Shown here one piece after another: positions 6,671-13,370 of a stretch of DNA of 21,768 nucleotides. The position numbers and the translations under genes were made by a program. The notes under the pieces are model-generated. The model saw only the letters and a program-made list of their open reading frames with translations. It did no database searches and was not told the origin of the DNA. The stretch comes from UBA6814 sp040753075. GTDB taxonomy: Bacteria > Desulfobacterota > Desulfovibrionia > Desulfovibrionales > Desulfovibrionaceae. Location of the stretch: the NCBI GenBank assembly GCA_040753075.1, contig JBFMHA010000063.1:1-21768 (forward strand). The letters are read 5' to 3'. Position 1 is the first letter of the stretch, and each line of letters opens with the position of its first letter.

Positions 6671-7117
6671 ATGAAAAGGTGCGTTATCCTGAGCGTGGTG
6701 GCGGCCCTGATCCTGTCTTTCGCCGGCGCGGCCCTGGCCGCCGGAACTCCCGACGACGCCAAGGCGATGGTGGAGAAGTCCCTGGCCTTCTACAAGGCCA
6801 ACGGCAAGGACAAGACCTTTGCCGAGGTCAACAACCCCAAGGGGCAGTTCGTCAAGGAAGACATCTACGTGTTCATCTTCGACATGGCTGGCGTCTGCGT
6901 GGCGCACGGCGCCAACCCCAAGCTCATCGGCAAGAACATGATGGACTCCAAGGACGCCGACGGCAAGGAATTCGTCAAGGAGTTCTACAAGGTTCCTGCG
7001 GCCGGCGGATGGGTCGGATACAAGTGGACCAATCCCGAGACCAAGAAGATCCAGGACAAGGTGTCCTGGATCGTGATCCACGACAACCTGCTCTTCGGCA
7101 GCGGGGCATACAAGTAA
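6671..7117 (+). CDS. Exported single-Cache-domain sensor protein
   Basis: A 148-residue protein with a typical signal peptide (MKRCVILSVVAALILSFAGA, cleavage after ALA at about residue 23). The mature part is almost exactly one small Cache domain: a helix with AMVEKSLAFYKANGKDKTFA, then NNPKGQFVKEDIYVFIFDMA, then GVCVAHGANPKLIGKNMMD, and WVGYKWTNPETKKIQDKVSW. That order is diagnostic of the sCache_2 type, which binds small molecules outside the membrane. There is no membrane helix or signalling domain of its own, so it should be a free periplasmic binding protein. It sits 60 bp upstream of a chemotaxis receptor on the same strand. Acting as a ligand-presenting partner of that receptor is an inference from position. 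Confidence 0.82.
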   Translation: MKRCVILSVVAALILSFAGAALAAGTPDDAKAMVEKSLAFYKANGKDKTFAEVNNPKGQFVKEDIYVFIFDMAGVCVAHGANPKLIGKNMMDSKDADGKEFVKEFYKVPAAGGWVGYKWTNPETKKIQDKVSWIVIHDNLLFGSGAYK

Positions 7118-7125
7118 CCTAGCAC

Positions 7126-7156
7126 GGGGTCGGCCGGCCAGCTTCCGGCCGGCCCC
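7126..7156 (+). promoter_or_regulatory. GC-rich hairpin between the Cache and MCP genes
   Basis: A 12-bp stem with one G-T wobble (GGGGTCGGCCGG / CCGGCCGGCCCC) and a 7-nt loop lies directly after the Cache stop. No T run follows, so it is not a standard terminator. It may stabilise the Cache mRNA 3' end or set a lower level of the receptor. Confidence 0.45.
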
Positions 7157-7177
7157 CAGCGCACCGGGGGAAAAGCC

Positions 7178-8965
7178 ATGCGCGTCACTGCAGGCGGCAT
7201 CTCGATAGGCAAGAAGCTGGTTCTCAGCACCCTGTGCACCTTGCTGGTCATCGCCCTGATCGGAATCGTCACCTTCCTGCGCTTTGCAGCCATCGGCGAC
7301 ACCCTGGACGAGATGGTGTTCCGGGCCGGGGTGCAGCGGCATGTGCTGAGCATGAACGCCAGGCTCGCGGACATCCATGCCCGGTCCTACCAGACCATCA
7401 CCTGGTCCTCCAGCGGCTTTGCCGAGGCGCGCCTCGAGAAGCAGGCCAAGGCGATCATGGCCGATCTGGATGCGGAAAAGGAGGCCGTGGCGCGAGCGAA
7501 GGGGATGGTCCGCACCCCCGGGGAACAGGCCGCGCTCCAGGAGGCCGCCGACATCCTGGACAAGTACGCCAAGGAGGTGGCCGGGAGCGTGGACATGGCC
7601 CTGGCGGACGCGGGCACGGCGAGCATGATGATGCAGTCGGCGGACGCCGTGTTCACCAGCCTCGCGGAAAAGATCGAGGCCCTGGTGACCCTGGAGGAGG
7701 GGCTCACCCGCGCGGCCAACGACCAGGCCGACGCGGCCATGCGCTCGGCCCTGTACCTCATCGGCATCCTGTTCTCCCTGGCCATCGCCGTGGGCCTGGG
7801 GCTGAACCTGGCCGTGGCGCGGTCCATCACCGGACCGATACGGCGGATCATCGGCTACGCAGGCATGGTTGCCGGCGGGAACATCACTGCCCGTCCGGAA
7901 GGGGAGTTCTCCGCCGAAATGGCGGAGATGCGGATATCCATCGAGACCATGGTGGAGAACCTCAAGGCCAAGATGGCGGAGGCCGAGGAGAAGAGCGCCG
8001 AGGCCAGCCGCCAGGCCGACAACGCCAGCCAGGCCATGCGCGAGGCCACCGCCGAGAAGGAGCGGGTGGCCGGGCTGCTGCGGGTCATGACCGGCGTGGC
8101 CGAGCGGGCCACGGAGATCTCCGCGAGCCTGGCCTCGGCTGCCGAGGAGCTCTCCCAGCAGACCGAGGAAATCAACCGCGGCGCGGAAGTCCAGCGCAAC
8201 AGGGTCCAGGAGACGGCCACGGCGATGGAGGAGATGAACGCCACCGTGCTGGAGGTTTCCCGCAACGCCACCGAGGCGGCCGGAGGCGCCGAGTCCGCCC
8301 AGCAGATGGCCCACGAGGGGGCGCGCATCGTTGGCGAGGCCATGAAGGTGACCGGCGCGGTGAAGCAGCAGGCCGAAGGCATGGCCGCCAGCCTGGGAGA
8401 ACTGGGACACCGGGCCGAGGCCATCGGCCGGATCATGGACGTGATCAACGACATCGCCGACCAGACCAACCTGCTGGCCCTCAACGCGGCCATCGAGGCG
8501 GCCCGGGCCGGAGACGCCGGCCGGGGCTTCGCCGTGGTGGCCGACGAGGTGCGCAAGCTGGCCGAAAAGACCATGACCGCCACCAAGGAGGTCGGCGACG
8601 CCATCCAGGGCATCCAGGAAGGCACCCGCATCAACATCCAGGCCATGCAGGGCACGTCCCAGGCAGTGAGCCAGAACACCGAGCTCACCCAGAAGGCCGG
8701 AACCGCCCTGGGCGAGATCGTGGGCATCGTCGTCCGCACCGCGGACCAGGTCCGGGCCATCGCCACCGCGGCCGAGGAGCAGTCCGCCGCGAGCGAGCAG
8801 ATCACCCGCTCCACCAGCGAGGTCCACCGCATCGCCATCGAGACCTCGCACAACATCACCCAGTCGGTCCAGGCCATCCACGAGGTGGCCAACCTTGCCG
8901 CCCAGCTCGAAAGGCTCATCGCCGAGCTGAGCGAGTGCAGCGAGAAGGGGGAGAGTTTCGTCTAG
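7178..8965 (+). CDS. Methyl-accepting chemotaxis protein
   Basis: A 595-residue receptor. The order is: first membrane helix (about 13-36), a helical periplasmic sensing domain of about 150 residues that looks like a four-helix bundle, second membrane helix (about 190-213), HAMP (about 214-265, RSITGPIRRIIGYAGMVAGG), and a long cytoplasmic coiled coil. The signalling tip is unmistakable at about 425-465: IADQTNLLALNAAIEAARAG, then RGFAVVADEVRKLAEKT. It would control CheA and so motility or another Che-like output. There is no CheR-binding pentapeptide at the C-terminus (it ends KGESFV). The ribosome site is weak (GGGGGA), so the start is inferred from the need for the first membrane helix. 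It probably shares a transcript with the upstream Cache protein. Confidence 0.95.
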   Translation: MRVTAGGISIGKKLVLSTLCTLLVIALIGIVTFLRFAAIGDTLDEMVFRAGVQRHVLSMNARLADIHARSYQTITWSSSGFAEARLEKQAKAIMADLDAEKEAVARAKGMVRTPGEQAALQEAADILDKYAKEVAGSVDMALADAGTASMMMQSADAVFTSLAEKIEALVTLEEGLTRAANDQADAAMRSALYLIGILFSLAIAVGLGLNLAVARSITGPIRRIIGYAGMVAGGNITARPEGEFSAEMAEMRISIETMVENLKAKMAEAEEKSAEASRQADNASQAMREATAEKERVAGLLRVMTGVAERATEISASLASAAEELSQQTEEINRGAEVQRNRVQETATAMEEMNATVLEVSRNATEAAGGAESAQQMAHEGARIVGEAMKVTGAVKQQAEGMAASLGELGHRAEAIGRIMDVINDIADQTNLLALNAAIEAARAGDAGRGFAVVADEVRKLAEKTMTATKEVGDAIQGIQEGTRINIQAMQGTSQAVSQNTELTQKAGTALGEIVGIVVRTADQVRAIATAAEEQSAASEQITRSTSEVHRIAIETSHNITQSVQAIHEVANLAAQLERLIAELSECSEKGESFV

Positions 8966-9047
8966 CCGCGCCTGGCAAGGCCGGCCCACGCCATGCGAGA
9001 CTCTCTCGTCCCGGGCTGCGCCCGGGGCCGATGCGACGGACAGAACA

Positions 9048-9077
9048 AAGACGGGCGATTCATGAATCGCCCGTCTT
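9048..9077. terminator. Perfect 30-bp palindrome, likely bidirectional terminator
   Basis: A perfect 30-bp palindrome centred between 9062 and 9063; each 15-base arm reads AAGACGGGCGATTCA from its own strand. As RNA it gives a 13-bp stem with a CATG loop. It lies between the convergent MCP gene and the small gene at 9134. The T-rich side is better on the minus strand (GTCTTTGTT) than on the plus (GTCTTCG). A second, smaller CCCGGG stem lies at about 9011-9026. Confidence 0.75.
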
Positions 9078-9133
9078 CGCCATCGTCTCCCGCGCGCAAG
9101 GCCCCGCGGCCTGGGCGCGGGGCGTCGCCCCGC

Positions 9134-9475
9134 CTAGTGCATGGTGTTGCCGAAGTGGAAGGCCTCCTGCTGCCGCTTGTAGAACTCGTTGATCCGGCGG
9201 GCCAGCTCCATGCGGCCATCCTCGGCCTCCTCCGGGGTGGAGAAGAAGGCCGCCAGGTCGCGGGTGGAGGTGTCCTCGCCCCCGGACACGGGCTGGTCCA
9301 GGTAGACCCGGAAGAAATACTGGGGCGGCTCGGCCGGACCGGCGCCGGGCTCGGGCAGGGAGGTCTCCACCCAGCCGATGGCCTTGATGTGCCCGATGGG
9401 CACCAGGAAGCCCTCGATGGACACCAGGTAGTCGAACTCCGGAAACTCCTCGTCGAAGGCGTAGTCGCTCATCAT
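9134..9475 (-). CDS. Small cytoplasmic protein of unknown function
   Basis: A 113-residue acidic protein with no signal peptide or membrane segment, starting MMSDYAFDEEFPEFDYLVSI and ending FHFGNTMH. I do not recognise the family. It has an alternation suggestive of beta strands followed by a helical C-terminus (TPEEAEDGRMELARRINEFY). The start lies 17 bases after the cyclophilin stop, with GGAGCAG before the ATG, so the two are probably co-transcribed. ATG at 9472 would be an equally acceptable start. It ends at the large palindromic terminator. Coding status is supported by codon usage and operon position. Confidence 0.75.
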   Translation of the reverse strand: MMSDYAFDEEFPEFDYLVSIEGFLVPIGHIKAIGWVETSLPEPGAGPAEPPQYFFRVYLDQPVSGGEDTSTRDLAAFFSTPEEAEDGRMELARRINEFYKRQQEAFHFGNTMH

Positions 9476-9491
9476 GTTCTGCTCCGGCCGT

Positions 9492-10070
9492 CTACTGGTC
9501 CGTGTGGCGGGCCATGCGGGTGATGACCACCGGGACGGAGGGCACGTCCTTCATGCCGCCGCGGATCTCGGTCTTGACCTTGGCCATGGCGTCCACCACC
9601 TCCATGCCGCGCAGCACCTTGCCGAACACCGCATAGCCCGGGTTGCCCGGGCCGGGGTTCAGGAAGGCGTTGTCCACCAGGTTGATGAAGAACTGGCTGG
9701 TGGCGCTGTCCGGGTCGTTGGTGCGGGCCATGGCCAGGGTCCCGCGCTTGTTCTCCAGCCCGGCGGCGGTCTCCAGCTTGATGGGGGGCAGGGTGTTCTT
9801 GCGGGCCATGCTCTGCTCGTAGCCGCCGCCCTGCACCATGAACCCGGGAATGACCCGGTGGAAGATGGCTCCGTTGAAGAAGCCCTGGTCCACGTAGGCC
9901 AGGAAGTTGGCCACGGTGGCCGGAGCGGCCTTGGCGTCCAGGACCAGGAGCACGGTCCCCAGGCTGGTGTCCATCCGGACTACCGGGGAGTCCTCGGCGG
10001 CCCGCAGGGGGGACGCGGCCAGGGCCAGGAGCAGGGCCGCCAGGGCCAGGGTCTTTGCAAACATGCGCAT
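9492..10070 (-). CDS. Exported cyclophilin-type peptidyl-prolyl isomerase
   Basis: A 192-residue protein from the ATG at 10070 (MRMFAKTLALAALLLALAAS), with a signal peptide cleaved at about residue 24. The mature part is one bacterial cyclophilin domain, which interconverts cis and trans proline peptide bonds and helps periplasmic protein folding. Visible motifs are FFNGAIFHRVIPGFMVQGGG, LAMARTNDPDSATSQFFINL and YAVFGKVLRGMEVVDAM. They contain the catalytic Arg of FHRVI and the QFFIN substrate pocket. The frame is open for another 23 residues upstream, but that stretch is not signal-like and runs into the copA promoter region. The gene diverges from copA and is followed by a small unknown gene. 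Confidence 0.92.
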   Translation of the reverse strand: MRMFAKTLALAALLLALAASPLRAAEDSPVVRMDTSLGTVLLVLDAKAAPATVANFLAYVDQGFFNGAIFHRVIPGFMVQGGGYEQSMARKNTLPPIKLETAAGLENKRGTLAMARTNDPDSATSQFFINLVDNAFLNPGPGNPGYAVFGKVLRGMEVVDAMAKVKTEIRGGMKDVPSVPVVITRMARHTDQ

Positions 10071-10098
10071 GGTGGTTACTGTCCTCTCTTGGGTTCTT

Positions 10099-10115
10099 GG
10101 GCCGCGAATCGGCCC
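10099..10115. promoter_or_regulatory. Inverted repeat between divergent cyclophilin and copA genes
   Basis: GGGCCG-CGAAT-CGGCCC, a perfect 6+5+6 inverted repeat in the 72-bp space between two divergent start codons. It could be an operator for copper control of copA. It does not match the CueR consensus I know, and in GC-rich DNA such short repeats can arise by chance. Confidence 0.3.
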
Positions 10116-10142
10116 GCCCGAAAATAGGGAACGGAGCACGCC

Positions 10143-12746
10143 ATGTCAAAGCCTCTCTCGCCGCCCCCGCCGCAAGACCCCGCGCCGGCCGGACCGCCAG
10201 CTGCGGAGCGCCGCCGCTTCGCGGTGGTGGGCATGCACTGCGCCTCCTGCTCGACGCGCATCGAGCGGGTGGTGGGCGGCATGGAGGGGGTGCGCGGCGT
10301 GGCCGTGAACCTGGCGGCCGAAACCATGGACCTGGATTTCGATCCGGCCGAGGTGAGCCCGGAAACCGTGGCCGCGAAGGTTTCGGGCCTGGGCTTCTCC
10401 CTCTCCCCGCTGGAGCCGGAGGCCGGGGAGACGGCCGGGGCACTGGAGTTCGCCATCTCCGGCATGACCTGCGCCTCGTGCTCGGCCCGGGTGGAGCGCG
10501 TCATCGCCCGGTTGCCCGGGGTGGCGTCGGCCGGCGTGAACCTGGCCGCGGAGACGGCCACGGTGCGGCCGGTCCCGGGGGCCAGCCGGCGGGACCTGCG
10601 CCGGGCCGTGGCCGAGGCCGTGGCCAGGACGGGCTTTGCGGCCGAGCCGGTCTCCCTCAAGGGAGGCGACCTGCTCTCCCGGCAGCAGAGGGAGACCGAG
10701 GAGCGGCTGGCCCGCATGCGGCGGGAGCTGCTCCCGGCCTTCGCCTTCACCGCCCCCCTGCTCCTCCTGTCCATGGGCCACATGCTCGGCCTGCCCCTGC
10801 CCGGCTGGCTGGCCCCCCACTCCGCTCCCGGGGCCTTCACCCTGGCCCAGCTGGCGCTCACCCTGCCGGTGCTGTGGGTGGGCCGGCGGTTCTACCGGGA
10901 CGGGTTCCCGGCCCTGGCCCGGGGCGGACCCAACATGGACAGCCTCATCGCGGTGGGCACGGCCGCGGCCTTCGCCTACAGCCTGTGGAACACGGCCGAG
11001 GTCCTGCTGGGCGCGCCGGAGCGGGCCATGGACCTCTACTACGAGAGCGCGGCGGTGATCGTCACCCTGATCTCGCTGGGCAAGTACTTCGAGACGCGGT
11101 CCAGACACCGCACCTCCGAGGCCATCCGGGCGCTCATGGAGCTGGCCCCGGACAAGGCCACCCTGGTGCGCGGGCAGGACGGGCCGGAAGGAGCGGAGGT
11201 CCGGGAGGAGATCGCCGCGGCCGAGATCGAGCCCGGGGACCTGCTCCTGGTGCGGCCGGGCGAGCGCATCCCCACCGACGGCGAGGTGGCGCGCGGCCGC
11301 TCGGCCGTGGACGAGTCCATGCTCACGGGCGAGAGCCTGCCGGTGTCCAAGGAGCCGGGCCACGCGGTGGCCGGCGGCGCCCTGAACACCCACGGCGCGC
11401 TGTACGTGCGGGCCACCCGGGTGGGTCAGGACACGGTGCTGGCGCGCATCATCCGGATGGTCAGGGAGGCCCAGGGCTCCAAGGCGCCCATCGCCAACCT
11501 GGCGGACCGGGTGAGCCTGTACTTCGTGCCCGCGGTGATGGCGGCGGCCACCGCGGCCGGCCTGGCCTGGCACTTCGGCGGCGGCGAGAGCTTCGGCTTC
11601 AGCCTGCGCATCTTCATCTCGGTCATGGTCATCGCCTGCCCCTGCGCCATGGGCCTGGCCACGCCCACCTCCATCATGGTGGGCACGGGCCGCGGCGCGC
11701 AGTTGGGCGTTCTGGTCAAGAGCGGCGCGGCCCTGGAGACCGCGCACAAGCTCAGCGCGCTGATCTTCGACAAGACCGGCACCCTGACCCACGGCCGCCC
11801 CGCGCTCACGGACCTGCTGCCCGCGCCGGGCGGCGGTCTGGACCCGGACGCGCTCCTGGCCCTGGCCGCGGGCGCGGAAGCGCAGAGCGAGCACCCCCTG
11901 GGCCGGGCGGTGGCGGCCGCGGCCGCGGAGAGGATGATCGCGCCGGCCCGGGTGGAGGACTTCACCGCCCTCCCCGGCCGGGGCCTGCGCGCCCGGGCCG
12001 CGCTGGACGGCCGGGAGCGCGCGCTGCTGCTGGGCAACCGCGCCCTGCTGGAGGAGGAAGGCGCGGCCGGGCTGGACACGGAGTTCGGCCGGAGCGAGCC
12101 CGAGCGGCTGGCCGCCGAGGGCAAGACCGCCCTGTACCTGGCCGTGGACGGGTCCCTGGCCGGCCTCCTGGCCGTGGCCGACACCCTGCGGCCCGAGTCG
12201 CCGGAGGTGGTGGCCGGGCTCAGGGCGCTGGGCGTGGAGGTCTACATGCTCACCGGCGACAACGCCCGCACAGCCCGGGCCGTGGCGGCCCAGGCCGGCA
12301 TCCGCGAGGACATGGGCGAGGTCCTGGCCGAGGTGCGGCCCGAGGACAAGGCGGCCAAGGTCCGGGAGCTGCAGGCCCGGGGCAAGGTGGTGGGCATGGT
12401 GGGCGACGGCGTCAACGACGCGCCGGCCCTGGCCGCCGCGGACCTGGGCGTGGCCATGGGCACGGGCATCGACGTGGCCATCGAGAGCGGCGACGTGGTG
12501 CTCACCGGCGGCCGGCTGCCCGGGGTGCTCACCGCGCTCCGGCTGTCCCGGGCCACGGTGCGCAACATCAAGCAGAACCTGTTCTGGGCCTTCGCCTACA
12601 ACGTGCTGCTCATCCCCCTGGCCGCGGGCGTGCTGCACATCTGGGGCGGCCCCACCCTCAACCCCATGATCGCCGGCGCGGCCATGGCCGCCTCCAGCGT
12701 CTCGGTGGTGACGAATGCGCTGCGGTTGCGCTGGTTCAGGGGATGA
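10143..12746 (+). CDS. copA: Copper-translocating P1B-type ATPase
   Basis: A full-length 867-residue P-type ATPase that exports Cu(I) across the inner membrane. It has two N-terminal heavy-metal domains, with GMHCASC (Cys33, Cys36) and GMTCASC (Cys110, Cys113). Next come the membrane helices, the phosphatase loop with MLTGESLPV, and the transport motif CPC at 499-501 (VIACPCAMGLATPTS). The phosphorylated Asp543 lies in DKTGTLTHGRP, SEHPLG marks the nucleotide domain, and GDGVNDAPALAAADLGVAMG (from about 754) carries the Mg ligands. The CPC motif and the two GMXCXXC domains identify the Cu(I) subgroup. The start is supported by GGAACGGAG before the ATG. A 51-residue exported peptide follows after 26 bp and a HesB-like gene after that, both on the same strand. 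The first ~25 residues are Pro-rich and probably disordered. Confidence 0.97.
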   Translation: MSKPLSPPPPQDPAPAGPPAAERRRFAVVGMHCASCSTRIERVVGGMEGVRGVAVNLAAETMDLDFDPAEVSPETVAAKVSGLGFSLSPLEPEAGETAGALEFAISGMTCASCSARVERVIARLPGVASAGVNLAAETATVRPVPGASRRDLRRAVAEAVARTGFAAEPVSLKGGDLLSRQQRETEERLARMRRELLPAFAFTAPLLLLSMGHMLGLPLPGWLAPHSAPGAFTLAQLALTLPVLWVGRRFYRDGFPALARGGPNMDSLIAVGTAAAFAYSLWNTAEVLLGAPERAMDLYYESAAVIVTLISLGKYFETRSRHRTSEAIRALMELAPDKATLVRGQDGPEGAEVREEIAAAEIEPGDLLLVRPGERIPTDGEVARGRSAVDESMLTGESLPVSKEPGHAVAGGALNTHGALYVRATRVGQDTVLARIIRMVREAQGSKAPIANLADRVSLYFVPAVMAAATAAGLAWHFGGGESFGFSLRIFISVMVIACPCAMGLATPTSIMVGTGRGAQLGVLVKSGAALETAHKLSALIFDKTGTLTHGRPALTDLLPAPGGGLDPDALLALAAGAEAQSEHPLGRAVAAAAAERMIAPARVEDFTALPGRGLRARAALDGRERALLLGNRALLEEEGAAGLDTEFGRSEPERLAAEGKTALYLAVDGSLAGLLAVADTLRPESPEVVAGLRALGVEVYMLTGDNARTARAVAAQAGIREDMGEVLAEVRPEDKAAKVRELQARGKVVGMVGDGVNDAPALAAADLGVAMGTGIDVAIESGDVVLTGGRLPGVLTALRLSRATVRNIKQNLFWAFAYNVLLIPLAAGVLHIWGGPTLNPMIAGAAMAASSVSVVTNALRLRWFRG

Positions 12747-12772
12747 GGCAAGACGCCAGCAAGGAGGCGGAC

Positions 12773-12928
12773 ATGCGCCGTAATCTCGTCGCGCTCCTCG
12801 TGGCGCTCGCCCTGGCCGCCCTGCCTGGGGACGCCAAGCGCACCCCCGTCCCCTGCCAGCGGCCGGACGGGACCACGGTCCCCCCGGACACCCGGGTCAT
12901 CTGGCCCTTTGCCTGCGCCCCGCGCTGA
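12773..12928 (+). CDS. Short exported peptide downstream of copA
   Basis: A 51-residue frame starting MRRNLVALLVALALAALPGD and ending VIWPFACAPR. An excellent AAGGAGG lies 6 bases before the ATG, and codon usage matches the neighbours. The first ~20 residues form a signal peptide. The mature part is about 30 residues with two cysteines (TPVPCQRPDGT and PFACAPR) and many prolines, so it could form one disulfide or bind a metal. I do not recognise a family. Its place, 26 bp after copA and 30 bp before the HesB-like gene, suggests co-transcription and perhaps a role in copper handling; that function is inference only. Confidence 0.65.
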   Translation: MRRNLVALLVALALAALPGDAKRTPVPCQRPDGTTVPPDTRVIWPFACAPR

Positions 12929-12958
12929 CGCCCTGAACCGCAACGCCACGGAGACCCC

Positions 12959-13261
12959 ATGCTCACCCTCGCCGACAGCGCCAAGGACCTCATGGACAAC
13001 TACTTCAGAACGAACGGGAAACAACCCATGCGGGTCATCCTGGCCGCGACGTGCGGCGGGGAGCGGCTGGTGGTGACGCTCAAGCCGGCCGAGCCGGGCG
13101 ACGAGGTGTTCGAGATCGCGGGCTACACCATCGCCATGGACCGTGACCTCCTGGCCCGGGCCCAGCCGGTCGCCATCCACGCCAGCCCCACCGGCTTCAT
13201 AATCCAGTCCAGCCTGAAGCTCGCGGCCGGCGGCTGCGGCTCCTGCAAGAGCTGCGACTGA
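12959..13261 (+). CDS. HesB/IscA-like protein with CX2CX2C tail
   Basis: A 100-residue protein resembling the A-type iron-sulfur carrier (HesB/IscA) fold. It shows MRVILAATCGGERLVVTLKP, then DEVFEIAGYTIAMDRDLLAR and the C-terminal GGCGSCKSCD. The likely ligands are Cys32 and the tail cysteines 93, 96 and 99. In IscA the tail is usually CGCG, so the CX2CX2C spacing marks a divergent branch. Such proteins donate or hold Fe-S clusters; the client is not known here. The last 19 codons are copied exactly 111 bp further on, across an AT-rich palindrome. A GGAG lies 8 bases before the ATG. The UGA stop is followed by an in-frame open stretch that ends at the second copy. Confidence 0.78.
   Translation: MLTLADSAKDLMDNYFRTNGKQPMRVILAATCGGERLVVTLKPAEPGDEVFEIAGYTIAMDRDLLARAQPVAIHASPTGFIIQSSLKLAAGGCGSCKSCD
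13203..13259 (+). repeat. Direct repeat copy 1 (57 bp, tail of the HesB-like gene)
   Basis: Positions 13203-13259 are identical base for base to 13314-13370. Copy 1 is the real 3' end of the HesB-like gene and is followed by GA to give a TGA stop. Confidence 0.97.
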
Positions 13262-13283
13262 CGCTTCAGCGATGCTGCTTTTT

Positions 13284-13305
13284 CAAAAAACCTGTCGGTT
13301 TTTTG
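13284..13305. terminator. A6/T6 palindrome between the tail copies, possible bidirectional terminator
   Basis: CAAAAAACC-TGTC-GGTTTTTTG, a 9-bp perfect stem with a 4-nt loop, lies midway between the two tail copies and between convergent genes. The runs of A before and T after would give a U tract on both strands, although only two G-C pairs form the core, so termination strength is uncertain. Its build matches the palindromes at 1706, 1796 and 1883. Around it, GACGC (13260-13264) and GCGTC (13308-13312) form an outer inverted repeat. Confidence 0.6.
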
Positions 13306-13313
13306 GGGCGTCG

Positions 13314-13370
13314 TCCAGTCCAGCCTGAAGCTCGCGGCCGGCGGCTGCGGCTCCTGCAAGAGCTGCGACT
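13314..13370 (+). repeat. Direct repeat copy 2 (57 bp, displaced tail of the HesB-like gene)
   Basis: An exact copy of 13203-13259, shifted by 111 bp and therefore in the same reading frame. It is followed by AG to give a TAG stop at 13370-13372, which overlaps the minus-strand TAG stop of the PAS protein in a CTAG. It looks like the original end of the HesB-like gene, now separated from the gene by the palindromic insert. Confidence 0.95.

Noticed and set aside
6653..8989. A 778-residue minus-strand frame over the Cache and MCP genes
   Set aside because: It is antisense to two well-supported genes, and its composition is His/Gly/Leu-rich low-complexity sequence.
10055..12928. A 957-residue plus-strand frame, and an 830-residue minus-strand frame at 10146-12638, over copA
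   Set aside because: Both are out-of-frame shadows of copA caused by high GC content; they are rich in Gly, Ala, Arg and Pro without domains. Only the last 51 codons of the first are real, as the separate small gene at 12773.
13260..13312. A classical insertion sequence between the two tail copies
   Set aside because: The insert is only ~54 bp with 5-base outer inverted repeats (GACGC/GCGTC), no transposase, and a 57-bp flanking repeat far longer than normal target duplications.
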